A DNA stretch of 64,000 nt from Salinicoccus luteus DSM 17002 (GTDB taxonomy: Bacteria; Bacillota; Bacilli; Staphylococcales; Salinicoccaceae): assembly GCF_000712035.1 (NCBI RefSeq), contig NZ_JONV01000007.1:124001-188000 (forward strand), given 5' to 3'. Of the stretch, positions 42,275 to 50,870 are shown piece by piece. Under the pieces are notes generated by a model. That model worked only from the letters and a program-made list of their open reading frames with translations, made no database searches and was not told the DNA's origin. A program made the position numbers and the translations under genes. Within the stretch, counting starts at the first letter, position 1; the number at the start of each line of letters is the position of its first letter.

Positions 42275-43558
42275 CTACTCGAATAGTCCGGGCAGGAATG
42301 TTGAAAGTGGCGGGAAGAAGATGATGATTGCCACCATCACGCCCACGATGGCCAATACATGGAGGATATAGGGTAGCGTCTCCTCTATTCCCATCTTCCT
42401 GTCCGTGATGCTGCACCCTGCAATCAGCGACAGTCCGACAGGCGGCGTAATGTTCGCGAGTGCAAAGTTCATGATCAGCACCATTCCGAAATGCACCGGG
42501 TCAATGCCATACTGGGTGGCAATCGGCATGAATATCGGACTCAGGAGGACAATCAGTGATGTCACTTCCGTCAAAGTTCCGAGAATCAGCAGGATGATCG
42601 ACACGATGATCAGGAACATCCATGGAGATGTCGCATATTCCAGAAAGAAGTTAGAGATCATGACGGGTATCCGATTCGCCGTCAATACATATGTAAATGC
42701 ATTGGCTGCCGAGATGATGATGAGGATCGTCGCAGATGTGACGGCGGAGGATACCATGATTTCCCTGTATGTCCTGAAGTTGAGTTCCCTGTATACAAGA
42801 GCAAGGATGAAACCATAGGCAACCGCTATCACAGCCGCTTCCGTCGCTGTGGCAAAGCCGCTGAAGATGCTCCCGAGGATGAATATCGGTGTGAGCAGCG
42901 GAAAGAATGCCTGCCACGCAATCTTCCAGAACTCCTTGCCCTTCGGTGTTTCGACCGAAATCTCCCCATACCCCTTCTTCCTGGCGATGACAGCGACATA
43001 TACAGACAGGGCCACCGTCAGCAATATGCCTGGGATGACGCCCGCTATAAACAGGTCACCGATTGAAATGTTGGCCGTAATGCCCAGGATGACCATCGTG
43101 ATGCTTGGCGGAATGATGAGTCCCAGCACACCTGCAGGACCGATGATGCTCGCGATGAAGGAGTTGCTGTACTTCTCTTCCTGAAGCCGTGGCACAAGCA
43201 CTGAACCGACCGCATAGGTCGTTGCTACAGTGGATCCGGATACTGCGCCGAACAGCGCCGTCGTCACGACGGTGGTGATGGCCGTCCCGCCTGTGAACCG
43301 TCCGACGATTGCACTGGATAGTGCCATCAGCCGCCTGGTCAATCCACCTTTGCCCATGATGTTGCCTGCCAGTATAAATAGCGGCAGGGCAAGATAGGAG
43401 AAGCTGTCGACGCCTGCAAACATCCTCTGTATGACGATTTCAAGGGACACGCCGCCAAGCAGCAGCATGGCGATTGATACAAGGCCGATGACATAGGCAA
43501 TCGGCATGCCGATGAAGAGCAGTGCGAAAAATATGAGCAGTATGAGTACGATCATCAT
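42275..43558 (-). CDS. dctM: TRAP transporter large permease subunit
   Basis: This 427-residue protein has 11-12 TM segments. It shows ALPLFILAGNIMGKGGLTRRLMALSSAIVGRFTGGTAITTVVTTALFGAVSGSTVATTYAVG, LGLIIPPSITMVILG and GTLTEVTSLIVLLSPIFMPIA, all typical of DctM. It forms the ion-coupled channel of a tripartite transporter with the DctQ encoded upstream (4-bp overlap) and the DctP lipoprotein. The substrate is probably an organic acid; amino-acid derivatives, sugar acids or ectoine-like solutes are also carried by this class. Confidence 0.94.
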   Translation of the reverse strand: MMIVLILLIFFALLFIGMPIAYVIGLVSIAMLLLGGVSLEIVIQRMFAGVDSFSYLALPLFILAGNIMGKGGLTRRLMALSSAIVGRFTGGTAITTVVTTALFGAVSGSTVATTYAVGSVLVPRLQEEKYSNSFIASIIGPAGVLGLIIPPSITMVILGITANISIGDLFIAGVIPGILLTVALSVYVAVIARKKGYGEISVETPKGKEFWKIAWQAFFPLLTPIFILGSIFSGFATATEAAVIAVAYGFILALVYRELNFRTYREIMVSSAVTSATILIIISAANAFTYVLTANRIPVMISNFFLEYATSPWMFLIIVSIILLILGTLTEVTSLIVLLSPIFMPIATQYGIDPVHFGMVLIMNFALANITPPVGLSLIAGCSITDRKMGIEETLPYILHVLAIVGVMVAIIIFFPPLSTFLPGLFE

Positions 43559-44031
43559 GATGCCGTCTCCCCTTCCTCTTCAGTCGCAGAGCCTGTCAGG
43601 TTGATTGCAATGAAGTAGATTGAAAAGAGTCCGCTTACCGGAATTGCCAGATAGGATATGCCGACCGGCATCTGCAGTGTTGATGTCGTCTGTGACATGG
43701 CGCTCATCGACAGCATGAATCCATAGTATGTCAGCACGGCATAGAATGCGATGATCAGAATGTTGACCAGAACATAGAGTATCCGCCGGTATTTCGTTCT
43801 GAACTTGTTGACGAAATAATTGACCGCCAGGTGCATCTTCTCATAGATTGCCAGGCTGCTGCCAAGGAAGGTCAGCCAGACGATGAACAGTCTGGACAGC
43901 TCCTCTGTGCCCGGCATCGAGTAGTTGAAGAATCTGGTGATGACCTGAAGCAGGACGATGAATGTAAGCAGTGTGATTGTAATGATGCACATCCATGTCA
44001 GTACTTTGACAAGAATCCTTGTAAGTCCCAT
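43555..44031 (-). CDS. dctQ: TRAP transporter small permease subunit
   Basis: This 158-residue protein has four TM helices (about 12-34, 46-66, 88-108 and 126-150) and the DctQ pattern NYSMPGTEELSRLFIVWLTFLGSSLAIYEKMHLAVNYFV. It bridges receptor and large permease. It lies between dctP (30-bp gap) and dctM (4-bp overlap). Confidence 0.92.
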   Translation of the reverse strand: MGLTRILVKVLTWMCIITITLLTFIVLLQVITRFFNYSMPGTEELSRLFIVWLTFLGSSLAIYEKMHLAVNYFVNKFRTKYRRILYVLVNILIIAFYAVLTYYGFMLSMSAMSQTTSTLQMPVGISYLAIPVSGLFSIYFIAINLTGSATEEEGETAS

Positions 44032-44061
44032 TTCATTTACGCCCCTTTGTCGGATGGTATC

Positions 44062-45105
44062 CTATTCTTCCCATCCGGATGCTTCTCTGTAGACATTCAT
44101 AAGTTCTTCACCGAAGACATCCTCTTCCCACTGCTCATATACAGGCATCATCGCCTCGCGGAATGCTTCGGTATTGACATCATCATTGATCTGCATGCCG
44201 TTCTCTTCGAGCTCAGTAAGGTACTCCTCTTCCATCGTATCGTTCATTTCGGCAACCTCTTCCGAAATGCTGGAGGCCTCCTCCCGGATGAGCTGCTGAT
44301 CATCTTCTGAAATCTGATCCCAAGTATCCGTTTCGACCACCATCATTACAGTATTGTAGAAGTGGCCGGTCAGGGAAAGATAATCCTGAACTTCATAGAA
44401 CTTTGCCGCATTGATGACGGACAGCGGGTTCTCCTGTGCATCGAGCGCCCCTTGCTGGAGCGCGCCATATACTTCACTGAACGCCATGACTGTCGGCAAT
44501 GCACCCACCTCTTCGAATGCATCGACCCTGAGCGCCGTTTCCGCCACACGGATATTCACGCCTTCAAGGTCTTCAGGCTCGACAATCGGTTTCTCATTGT
44601 TGGTGACATGCCTTGGTCCCCACTCGAGATACCCAATTTGGGTCAGCCCCTGTTCGGAGATGATATCAGCCAGCTGTTCACCGAATTCACCCTTGTATGC
44701 TTCACGCGCATTCTCTACATCCTTCCACATATACGGCAGATCTTCGATGGCCATCTTCATATCGAGCGTCTGCATGGAGCCGATCATGATCGCTCCAGCC
44801 TGCATGGAACCGACCTGGATCTGCTCAAGCATTTCCGTTTCGGACCCCAGCTGACTGTCCGGATAGATATCAAATTCCACACGTCCTTCCGTCTCTTCAG
44901 CAACCGTCTCCGCCATTTCATCAATCTTGTCGGCAGCCGGAGTGCCTGGTGACAATGCATGACCCAACTGCAGTGTTACGGGCTCCGTGTTCTCTGCACT
45001 ACCTGATCCATCCGATGAGCCGCCTTCTTCACCCGACCCTCCGCATGCGGTCAATACGAATGACATGCCCAACGCAGCAACTAAACCTGAAAACTTCTTA
45101 TTCAT
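44062..45105 (-). CDS. dctP: TRAP transporter solute-binding lipoprotein (DctP family)
   Basis: The product has 347 residues. Signal MNKKFSGLVAALGMSFVLTAC carries the lipobox LTAC, and a Gly/Ser/Glu linker follows. The DctP fold shows LQLGHALSPGTPAADKIDEMAETV, FDIYPDSQLGSETEMLEQIQVGSM, and RVAETALRVDAFEEVGALPTVMAFSEVYGALQQGALDAQENPLS. The conserved Arg in NIRVAET contacts the ligand carboxylate in this family. The start is ATG 45105 with AAGGAGAG 6 bases upstream; the longer frame would bury the signal peptide. It heads the dctP-dctQ-dctM-cupin unit and is divergent from a PatA-like aminotransferase gene. Confidence 0.94.
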   Translation of the reverse strand: MNKKFSGLVAALGMSFVLTACGGSGEEGGSSDGSGSAENTEPVTLQLGHALSPGTPAADKIDEMAETVAEETEGRVEFDIYPDSQLGSETEMLEQIQVGSMQAGAIMIGSMQTLDMKMAIEDLPYMWKDVENAREAYKGEFGEQLADIISEQGLTQIGYLEWGPRHVTNNEKPIVEPEDLEGVNIRVAETALRVDAFEEVGALPTVMAFSEVYGALQQGALDAQENPLSVINAAKFYEVQDYLSLTGHFYNTVMMVVETDTWDQISEDDQQLIREEASSISEEVAEMNDTMEEEYLTELEENGMQINDDVNTEAFREAMMPVYEQWEEDVFGEELMNVYREASGWEE

Positions 45106-45152
45106 TTTATCTCTCCTTATAAAAATCCATAATTTTGCATAATTTATACAAA

Positions 45153-45181
45153 ACAATATACTATCAAGGGATGTATGTCAA
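45153..45181 (-). promoter_or_regulatory. promoter of dctPQM-cupin
   Basis: Minus-strand TTGACA (45176-45181) and TATTGT (45153-45158) are 17 bases apart, in an AT-rich 199-bp divergent gap. Confidence 0.6.
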
Positions 45182-45237
45182 TATTTATTAATATTAATGT
45201 ATTATTATAAACAAACTCTTATATAAACATACAGAGG

Positions 45238-45266
45238 TTGCGTTCATACTTTTATAAACCTATAAT
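45238..45266 (+). promoter_or_regulatory. promoter of the aminotransferase-peptidase pair
   Basis: TTGCGT (45238-45243) and TATAAT (45261-45266) are 17 bases apart. The heptamer TATAAAC occurs three times in the gap upstream of or within this promoter and may mark regulator sites. Confidence 0.65.
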
Positions 45267-45304
45267 TAGCGCTATATGCAATTGAATAATAAAGGAGAGC
45301 TTAT

Positions 45305-46492
45305 ATGCTGAATATAAATCCAATAGCAAAGACACTTGAAGTTCCCGGAATCCGAGTGTTTGCCAATAGGGTGGCTGAGTATGAGGATGGAGTAAACCTT
45401 ACCATCGGACAGCCGGATTTCCCGACACCGGAAAACATTAAAGAAGCTGGTATGTCTGCCATACGCGAAAATAAAACGGGATACTCCCATAATGCAGGGC
45501 TGCCGAAACTGAGACAAAGTATTTCAGACTTTTTCGTGGACACATACGGCTTTAAATATGCACCTGAAGATGAAATCATTGTTACCAATGGTGCCAGCGA
45601 GGGATTGGACTCTGTGCTCAGAACGATTATTGAGCCTGGGGATGAAGTCATTCTCCCCTCCCCTTCATATTCCGGCTACGAGGCATTGATTAGACTTAAT
45701 GGTGGCGTACCGGTCCACCTGGATATTTCAGGCACGCATTTCAAGCCGGATGCCCATGAAATCAAAAAATTAATTACAGAACGGACGAAAGCGATTATAT
45801 TTAACCATCCATCAAATCCGACAGGGGTCTCCCTTTCCCATGAGGAAACAGAGAATATCGCAACCATGCTTGAACAGGAGAGCATATTTGTCATATCCGA
45901 TGAAATATATAGCGAAAACACTTTTGCCGGCAAACATGTTTCCTTTGGTGCCTTCGACATTTTGCATGACAGACTCTTTATTATTCACGGTCTCTCGAAA
46001 TCCCATGCCATGACGGGCTGGCGGCTCGGTTTTGTACTGGGTGCTGCAGACTATATGAAATATGTACTCAGAGTCCACCTGAATAATTCAATCTGTGCTT
46101 CCCTTCCCAGCCAGCACGCTGCAATCGAAGCCTTGGACCACACAAGAAACTTCCCGGGAGAAATGAACGAAAGATATATCAAGCGCAGGGATTTTATTCA
46201 TAAGAAGCTGAACGATATGGGACTTGAATGTGAAACACCCACTGGGGCATTCTACATTTTTCCAAGTGTGGAGCAGACAGGGCTCGATGATCTCACTTTT
46301 GCTGAAAGACTTCTGGCAGAAGAACATGTCGCTGTTGTACCCGGATCTACATTTTCCAAAGAAGGCAGAAATCATATAAGGATTTCCTATGCCAGTTCCA
46401 TGAAGAACCTGGAAGAAGGTATGCGCCGTATGGAGCGTTTCCTTGATAGACACCGGAAAAGGCCAAGTATAAATAAAGATTCTAATAAATAA
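45305..46492 (+). CDS. class I/II PLP aminotransferase, PatA-like
   Basis: This 395-residue fold-type I aminotransferase resembles PatA of B. subtilis: NLTIGQPDFPTPENIKEA, TNGASEGLDSVLRTIIEPGDEVILPSPSYSGYE and NHPSNPTGVSLS. The PLP lysine is in IHGLSKSHAMTGWRLGF. PatA-type enzymes act on N-acetyl-diaminopimelate, aromatic or aspartate-like amino acids; specificity is uncertain. The start at 45305 has AAGGAGAG 6 bases upstream. It is followed after 12 bp by a RocB-like peptidase and is divergent from dctPQM, suggesting import, trimming and transamination of one compound. Confidence 0.88.
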   Translation: MLNINPIAKTLEVPGIRVFANRVAEYEDGVNLTIGQPDFPTPENIKEAGMSAIRENKTGYSHNAGLPKLRQSISDFFVDTYGFKYAPEDEIIVTNGASEGLDSVLRTIIEPGDEVILPSPSYSGYEALIRLNGGVPVHLDISGTHFKPDAHEIKKLITERTKAIIFNHPSNPTGVSLSHEETENIATMLEQESIFVISDEIYSENTFAGKHVSFGAFDILHDRLFIIHGLSKSHAMTGWRLGFVLGAADYMKYVLRVHLNNSICASLPSQHAAIEALDHTRNFPGEMNERYIKRRDFIHKKLNDMGLECETPTGAFYIFPSVEQTGLDDLTFAERLLAEEHVAVVPGSTFSKEGRNHIRISYASSMKNLEEGMRRMERFLDRHRKRPSINKDSNK

Positions 46493-46504
46493 GGGGGACC
46501 AGCA

Positions 46505-48103
46505 ATGTTCTGGAACACACAGCAGCAACTCGAAGATCTGATATGCCAGCTGGTATCATGGGACAGCCGTACAGGTACCGAAGGGGAGCTGCACTTCCCC
46601 TTCAAGCTGAAAGATGAGCTGTCGAAGCTCGACTACTACAGGGAGCATCCGCATCATATTGCCCTGCATGATGCCGGCAGGGAGAGGAATGCCCTGACTG
46701 CACTCTACAGGCATGATGATGTGGAGAAGACGATTGTCCTGATGAGCCATTTCGACACTGTACATACAAAGGAGTTCGGCTCCAAGAGTCATCTCGCCTT
46801 CACCCCCCGTGAACTCGGCAACCGCTTCAGGGAAATTGCAGACGATTTCTCGCCGGATAATAAAAGGGACGCACTGTCGGGGGAATACTTATACGGTCGC
46901 GGCACAATGGATATGAAGATGGGGCTTGCCCTGCATATGCATCTGATCGAGAAGGCGGCCGAAGAGGAGTGGCCGATCAATCTTCTGCTCCTGACCGTAC
47001 CCGATGAGGAAGTGGATTCCGCCGGCATGCGTGCGGCTGTGGACCAGCTTGAATCCATCGCCGAGGAACACGGACTGGACTATTCCCTGTTCCTCAACAG
47101 TGAACCGAGTTTCACCCAGTATCCTGATGATCCGAACTACTATTTCTATTCCGGGTCCATCGGGAAAATCATGCCTTCCGCCCTCTTCTATGGGGTCGAA
47201 ACGCATGTAGGGGAACCGTTGAGAGGACTCAACGCCCATTATATGTCTTCATTTTTAAACCAGGAGATGGAATTCACCGACATCTTTTCCGAAGAGGAAT
47301 ATGGGGAAAGATCGCCTCTGCCCGTCGCGTTGAAATATTATGATATGAAAAAAGACTATTCAGCACAGACTTCAAACCATGTCGCCGTCCTATATAATGT
47401 ATTCACGATGCAGCAGAATGCCGAAGATATTTTCAGCAAATATCATTACCTGGTCGAACAGACGATGAATCAATGCCAAAAGCAGTATGATGAGATCTGT
47501 GAAAGGGAAAACATCCCGCCAGTCGGCAGAATCCGCACCATGTCCTATCAGGCACTCCATACGTATATTACGGAAAAATTCGGACAGGAGAAGGTCGATC
47601 GGATCATTGCAGAATATATAGGCCGTGACGACCTCGACGACCGGGAAAAATCGATGCACATCGCCAACCGTATGATCACCTACTGCAAGGAGCTCGTACC
47701 ACTCGTCGTCACACTCTTTGCACCCCCATATTATCCGGCAGTCAATGCTTCGGAAGATCCGCTGGTCAGAAGCCTTTCTTCACTGACGAATGATTTCCTC
47801 GGCGAAAACTACGGCATCGAGCCGAAAGAGATCCATTACTTCAACGGCATATCCGACCTGAGCTACGTCACCTATGACAAGCATGATGACGGTTGGGAAT
47901 CGTATCAGGCCAATACTCCGGTATGGGGCAGAACCTACTCCATACCATTCGAATCCATGCAGAAGCTCCAGGCACCGCTCATCAACATCGGTCCGTTCGG
48001 CAAGGATCCGCACAAGCTCACCGAACGGCTCCACAAGAAGAGTGCCTTTGAAATCACACCGAAACTGCTGGAGGCTGTAGTAAAACACTGCATCACCCAT
48101 TGA
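46505..48103 (+). CDS. M20 family peptidase, RocB-like
   Basis: The product has 532 residues. The zinc-binding framework of M20 peptidases is visible: VLMSHFDTVH, YGRGTMDMKMGLALHM and TVPDEEVDSAGM. A long insert distinguishes it from dipeptidases and matches the RocB group found near arginine and ornithine degradation genes, whose exact reaction is not established. The start at 46505 has AAGGGGG 6 bases upstream. It is co-transcribed with the PatA-like aminotransferase and ends at a strong terminator. No roc genes (arginase, RocD, RocA) are in the window. Confidence 0.85.
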   Translation: MFWNTQQQLEDLICQLVSWDSRTGTEGELHFPFKLKDELSKLDYYREHPHHIALHDAGRERNALTALYRHDDVEKTIVLMSHFDTVHTKEFGSKSHLAFTPRELGNRFREIADDFSPDNKRDALSGEYLYGRGTMDMKMGLALHMHLIEKAAEEEWPINLLLLTVPDEEVDSAGMRAAVDQLESIAEEHGLDYSLFLNSEPSFTQYPDDPNYYFYSGSIGKIMPSALFYGVETHVGEPLRGLNAHYMSSFLNQEMEFTDIFSEEEYGERSPLPVALKYYDMKKDYSAQTSNHVAVLYNVFTMQQNAEDIFSKYHYLVEQTMNQCQKQYDEICERENIPPVGRIRTMSYQALHTYITEKFGQEKVDRIIAEYIGRDDLDDREKSMHIANRMITYCKELVPLVVTLFAPPYYPAVNASEDPLVRSLSSLTNDFLGENYGIEPKEIHYFNGISDLSYVTYDKHDDGWESYQANTPVWGRTYSIPFESMQKLQAPLINIGPFGKDPHKLTERLHKKSAFEITPKLLEAVVKHCITH

Positions 48104-48121
48104 AACTCCATGCCATCACGC

Positions 48122-48161
48122 AAAAACAGGCTATCGAGATGAACTCGATAGCCTGTTTTTT
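48122..48161. terminator. bidirectional terminator between converging operons
   Basis: AAAAACAGGCTATCGAG and its complement enclose a 5-base loop, with T-runs on both strands. Confidence 0.94.
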
Positions 48162-48173
48162 ATATTTCATCAG

Positions 48174-49193
48174 TCATGCGTTCTGCTTCTCTTTTGCGAG
48201 TTCCTGTGCAACACCGACGATCCAGTCTTCCTGGCCGCCGACGGCGCCCATTTCGGATATCCTTGTCAGAATGTCCCGGGCATCGACACCATACTCTTTT
48301 CCTGCACGTTCAGCAAACAGCAGGAAGCTGGAGTAGACGCCTGTGTAGCCCAGCGTCAATGACAGGCGGTCGATCTGTACAGGTCTTTCCATCATCGGCT
48401 TCATCAGATTCTCTGCCGCATCCATCGTCTTGTACAGGTCGAGGTTGTGTGAGATGTCCATCCGGTTCATCACTGCCACCAGCTGTTCTGTCGCCGTGTT
48501 TCCTGCACCGGCTCCCATGCCGGCGAGGCTTGCATCTATCCGGTTGGCCCCTTCTTCAATCGCTACGATGGAGTTCGCCACACCAAGAGAGAGGTTGTTG
48601 TGGCCGTGGAAGCCGATTTCCGTTCCGCTGGAGAGGTTTTCCTTGAACAGGGAAACACGCTTTCTTGTATCATCCATTGTCAGGGCACCGGCGGAGTCGA
48701 CCACATAGATTGTGCCTGCACCGTACGATTCCATCTTTTTCGCTTCTTCCAGAAGGTTTTCAGGTGTGGTCCTGTGGGACATCATGAGGAAACCGACTGT
48801 ATCCATGCCGAGTTGCGCCGCTTTGCCGATATGCTGCTCCGACACATCCGCTTCTGTACAGTGTGTGGCGACCCTGGCCACTTGTGCGCCGTATGAATGG
48901 GCTTTTTCCAAATGTTCGATGACACCGATGCCGGGAAGCAGGAGGACGCCGACTTTTGCGTTTTTGGCGTTCTCTACAGCTGTCCTGATGATACCCTCTT
49001 CACTTTCCTTTGAAAAGCCATACTGTATGGAACTGCCGCCCAGTCCATCACCATGGGTCGCTTCAATGATATCCGCCCCGGAGTCGTCGATTGCGCGTGT
49101 GAGTTCTGCGATCTGTTCCTTCGAATACTGGTGGCGGATGGCGTGCATGCCATCGCGCAGCGTTACGTCGTTAATCGTTACTTTTCTTCCCAT
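48174..49193 (-). CDS. mhpE: 4-hydroxy-2-oxovalerate aldolase
   Basis: This 339-residue metal-dependent class II pyruvate aldolase of the MhpE/BphI/DmpG type carries the catalytic Arg13-Asp14 (TLRDGMHAIRHQ), metal ligands His196 and His198 (GFHGHNN), and the C-terminal communication domain (VGGQEDWIVGVAQELAK). It splits 4-hydroxy-2-oxovalerate into pyruvate and acetaldehyde and channels the acetaldehyde to its dehydrogenase partner, encoded just upstream with a 1-bp overlap. No aromatic ring-cleavage gene is in the window; the 2-keto-4-pentenoate hydratase at 39567 would supply the substrate. Confidence 0.95.
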   Translation of the reverse strand: MGRKVTINDVTLRDGMHAIRHQYSKEQIAELTRAIDDSGADIIEATHGDGLGGSSIQYGFSKESEEGIIRTAVENAKNAKVGVLLLPGIGVIEHLEKAHSYGAQVARVATHCTEADVSEQHIGKAAQLGMDTVGFLMMSHRTTPENLLEEAKKMESYGAGTIYVVDSAGALTMDDTRKRVSLFKENLSSGTEIGFHGHNNLSLGVANSIVAIEEGANRIDASLAGMGAGAGNTATEQLVAVMNRMDISHNLDLYKTMDAAENLMKPMMERPVQIDRLSLTLGYTGVYSSFLLFAERAGKEYGVDARDILTRISEMGAVGGQEDWIVGVAQELAKEKQNA

Positions 49194-50095
49194 TATTTAA
49201 GCACTCCTTCTTTTTGCATACTTTGCGCGATGACTTCCCCCGTCTTTACAGCGGCGGATGTGATGATGTCGAGGTTCCCTGCATACTCTGGCAGGAAGTC
49301 CCCGTTCCCTTCAACTTCTACAGAGACGGTCACGATATCGCCTTTGATCACCGGGTCTGCCTTGAACCTGTAGCCAGGCACGTACTCCTGTACATTCCCG
49401 AGCATTTTTTCAAGTGATGCTTCAATTTCCGCCTTCTTGTCCTCGGCAGAGCCAGCCGTCTTCACATGGATCGTATTCCTCATCAGAATCGGCGGATCGG
49501 CAGGATTCAGTGTAATGATCGCCTTGGATTCCTTCGCACCGCCCACTTCCTTCAATGCCCTCGCCGTCGTCACTGTGAATTCATCTATATTCTGCCTTGT
49601 GCCGGGGCCTGCGCTTTTACTGGAAATGGAGGCAACGATTTCTGCATAGTCCACATCGAGGACATCCGACACTGCCTTGACCATCGGAATTGTCGCCTGG
49701 CCGCCGCAGGTCACCATATTCACATTATCCAAATGCGGAATCTCCTCTTCTTTGAGGTTGACGGATGGTACAAGGAAAGGACCGACTGCAGCAGGTGTCA
49801 GATCGATTGCTTTCTTGCCCATCTCCTTAAGTATCGGTGCGTTGTGTGCATGGGCTTTCGCTGAAGTCGCCTCGTAGACGATATCTGCGATTTCAGGCTG
49901 TTCCCTCAAGCCATCGATTCCATTTGAAATGGCAACAAGACCATTCTCTTCAGCCTTTTTCAGCCCCTTTGATTCCGGATCGATTCCAATCAGTGCTGTC
50001 ACTTCAAGTATGTCACTTCTCATCAGTTTGATCATCAGGTCGGTTCCGATGTTTCCGGAGCCGATGATTGCGCATTTAATTTTATTGTTTGTCAT
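49193..50095 (-). CDS. mhpF: acetaldehyde dehydrogenase (acylating)
   Basis: This 300-residue enzyme converts acetaldehyde, NAD and CoA to acetyl-CoA. It has an N-terminal Rossmann fold (KCAIIGSGNIGTDLM), the catalytic Cys in NMVTCGGQATIPM (Cys130) and SKSAGPGTRQNIDEFT in the dimer domain. It forms a channelling complex with the aldolase encoded next. The start is ATG 50095, with AAGAGGG about 6 bases upstream; ATG 50101 lies directly after that site, with no spacing. The GntR gene precedes it by 14 bp on the same transcript. Confidence 0.95.
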   Translation of the reverse strand: MTNNKIKCAIIGSGNIGTDLMIKLMRSDILEVTALIGIDPESKGLKKAEENGLVAISNGIDGLREQPEIADIVYEATSAKAHAHNAPILKEMGKKAIDLTPAAVGPFLVPSVNLKEEEIPHLDNVNMVTCGGQATIPMVKAVSDVLDVDYAEIVASISSKSAGPGTRQNIDEFTVTTARALKEVGGAKESKAIITLNPADPPILMRNTIHVKTAGSAEDKKAEIEASLEKMLGNVQEYVPGYRFKADPVIKGDIVTVSVEVEGNGDFLPEYAGNLDIITSAAVKTGEVIAQSMQKEGVLK

Positions 50096-50109
50096 TTCCA
50101 TCCCTCTTC

Positions 50110-50757
50110 CTATTTTTTAAGTTCCTTGCTGCTGCAGCAGTATTCGCATGCCTGTCTGAGATGGGTTGCAAGCAGCTGCCGCGCCTGCTCCACTTCATTC
50201 TCCGCGAGTGCCTGAACGATAGCCTTGTGCTGCCGGATGATTTTCTCCTGATCCTTCAATGCTGCTTCGCTTGTAATGTCGATCAGTGTCCTGAAGATGT
50301 CGCGCTGTGCGGACCATAGATGCATGAGGCTGTTATTATCCGCCATCCTGACCAGCAGATGGTGGAATGCAAGGTCGATCTCGATGTCCCGCTGCTTGTA
50401 GTAGTCCGCTTCCTCCATCTGCTGGATATAAAGCAGCAGCCGGTCCTTGTTGGCATTGAACATCTCCGGATCGATCTGGCCCAGTGCATGCGTCTCCAGG
50501 AGAATACGCGTGTCATAGAGGTTCTCGATGTCTTTTTGTTCAAACCCGGTTACTGCCGTACGTCCATTCGAATGCTTCTCCAGCAGATTTTCAGCAACCA
50601 ACTTGCCGATGGCTTCCCTGACCGGTCCCCGGCTGACCCCGAGTTCGTGGGACAGTGCGGTTTCCACCAGGGCTTCCCCTTTTCGATATTTTCCCAAGAT
50701 GATGTCTTTGCGAAGATGATCGACAATTTGAGAAGCGATATTCGTTTTGGTAATCAA
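50110..50757 (-). CDS. GntR family regulator, FCD subfamily, of the mhpFE genes
   Basis: This 215-residue regulator has a winged helix (IASQIVDHLRKDIILGKYRKGEALVETALSHELGVSRGPVREAIGKLVAENLLEKHSNGRTAVTGF) and an FCD domain (IDLAFHHLLVRMADNNSL, QHKAIVQALAENE). The start is TTG 50757 with GGAGGTGG 7 bases upstream. The gene leads the gntR-mhpF-mhpE transcript, so it probably represses itself and the pathway until the aldol substrate or a precursor binds. Two adjacent dyads overlap its promoter. Confidence 0.9.
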   Translation of the reverse strand: MITKTNIASQIVDHLRKDIILGKYRKGEALVETALSHELGVSRGPVREAIGKLVAENLLEKHSNGRTAVTGFEQKDIENLYDTRILLETHALGQIDPEMFNANKDRLLLYIQQMEEADYYKQRDIEIDLAFHHLLVRMADNNSLMHLWSAQRDIFRTLIDITSEAALKDQEKIIRQHKAIVQALAENEVEQARQLLATHLRQACEYCCSSKELKK

Positions 50758-50795
50758 ATTGTTTCCACCTCCGTGAATATTCTGAAATGTAAACA

Positions 50796-50814
50796 GTTAA
50801 CATTAACTTAAGTT
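50796..50814. promoter_or_regulatory. paired dyads overlapping the gntR-mhpFE start site, candidate GntR operator
   Basis: GTTAACATTAAC (arms GTTAA/TTAAC) and the palindrome AACTTAAGTT overlap by three bases and touch the -10 box. Confidence 0.5.
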
Positions 50815-50839
50815 TAAGAAACCGTTTGCATAATGTCAA
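50811..50839 (-). promoter_or_regulatory. gntR-mhpFE promoter with a cre-like CcpA site in the spacer
   Basis: Minus-strand TTGACA (50834-50839) and TAAACT (50811-50816) are 17 bases apart. The spacer on that strand contains TGCAAACGGTTTCT (50817-50830), 12 of 14 matches to the cre consensus. The geometry is the same as at the lactate permease promoter. Confidence 0.7.
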
Positions 50840-50870
50840 GATAAAATTCAGAAATTTCCCTAATTATTAT

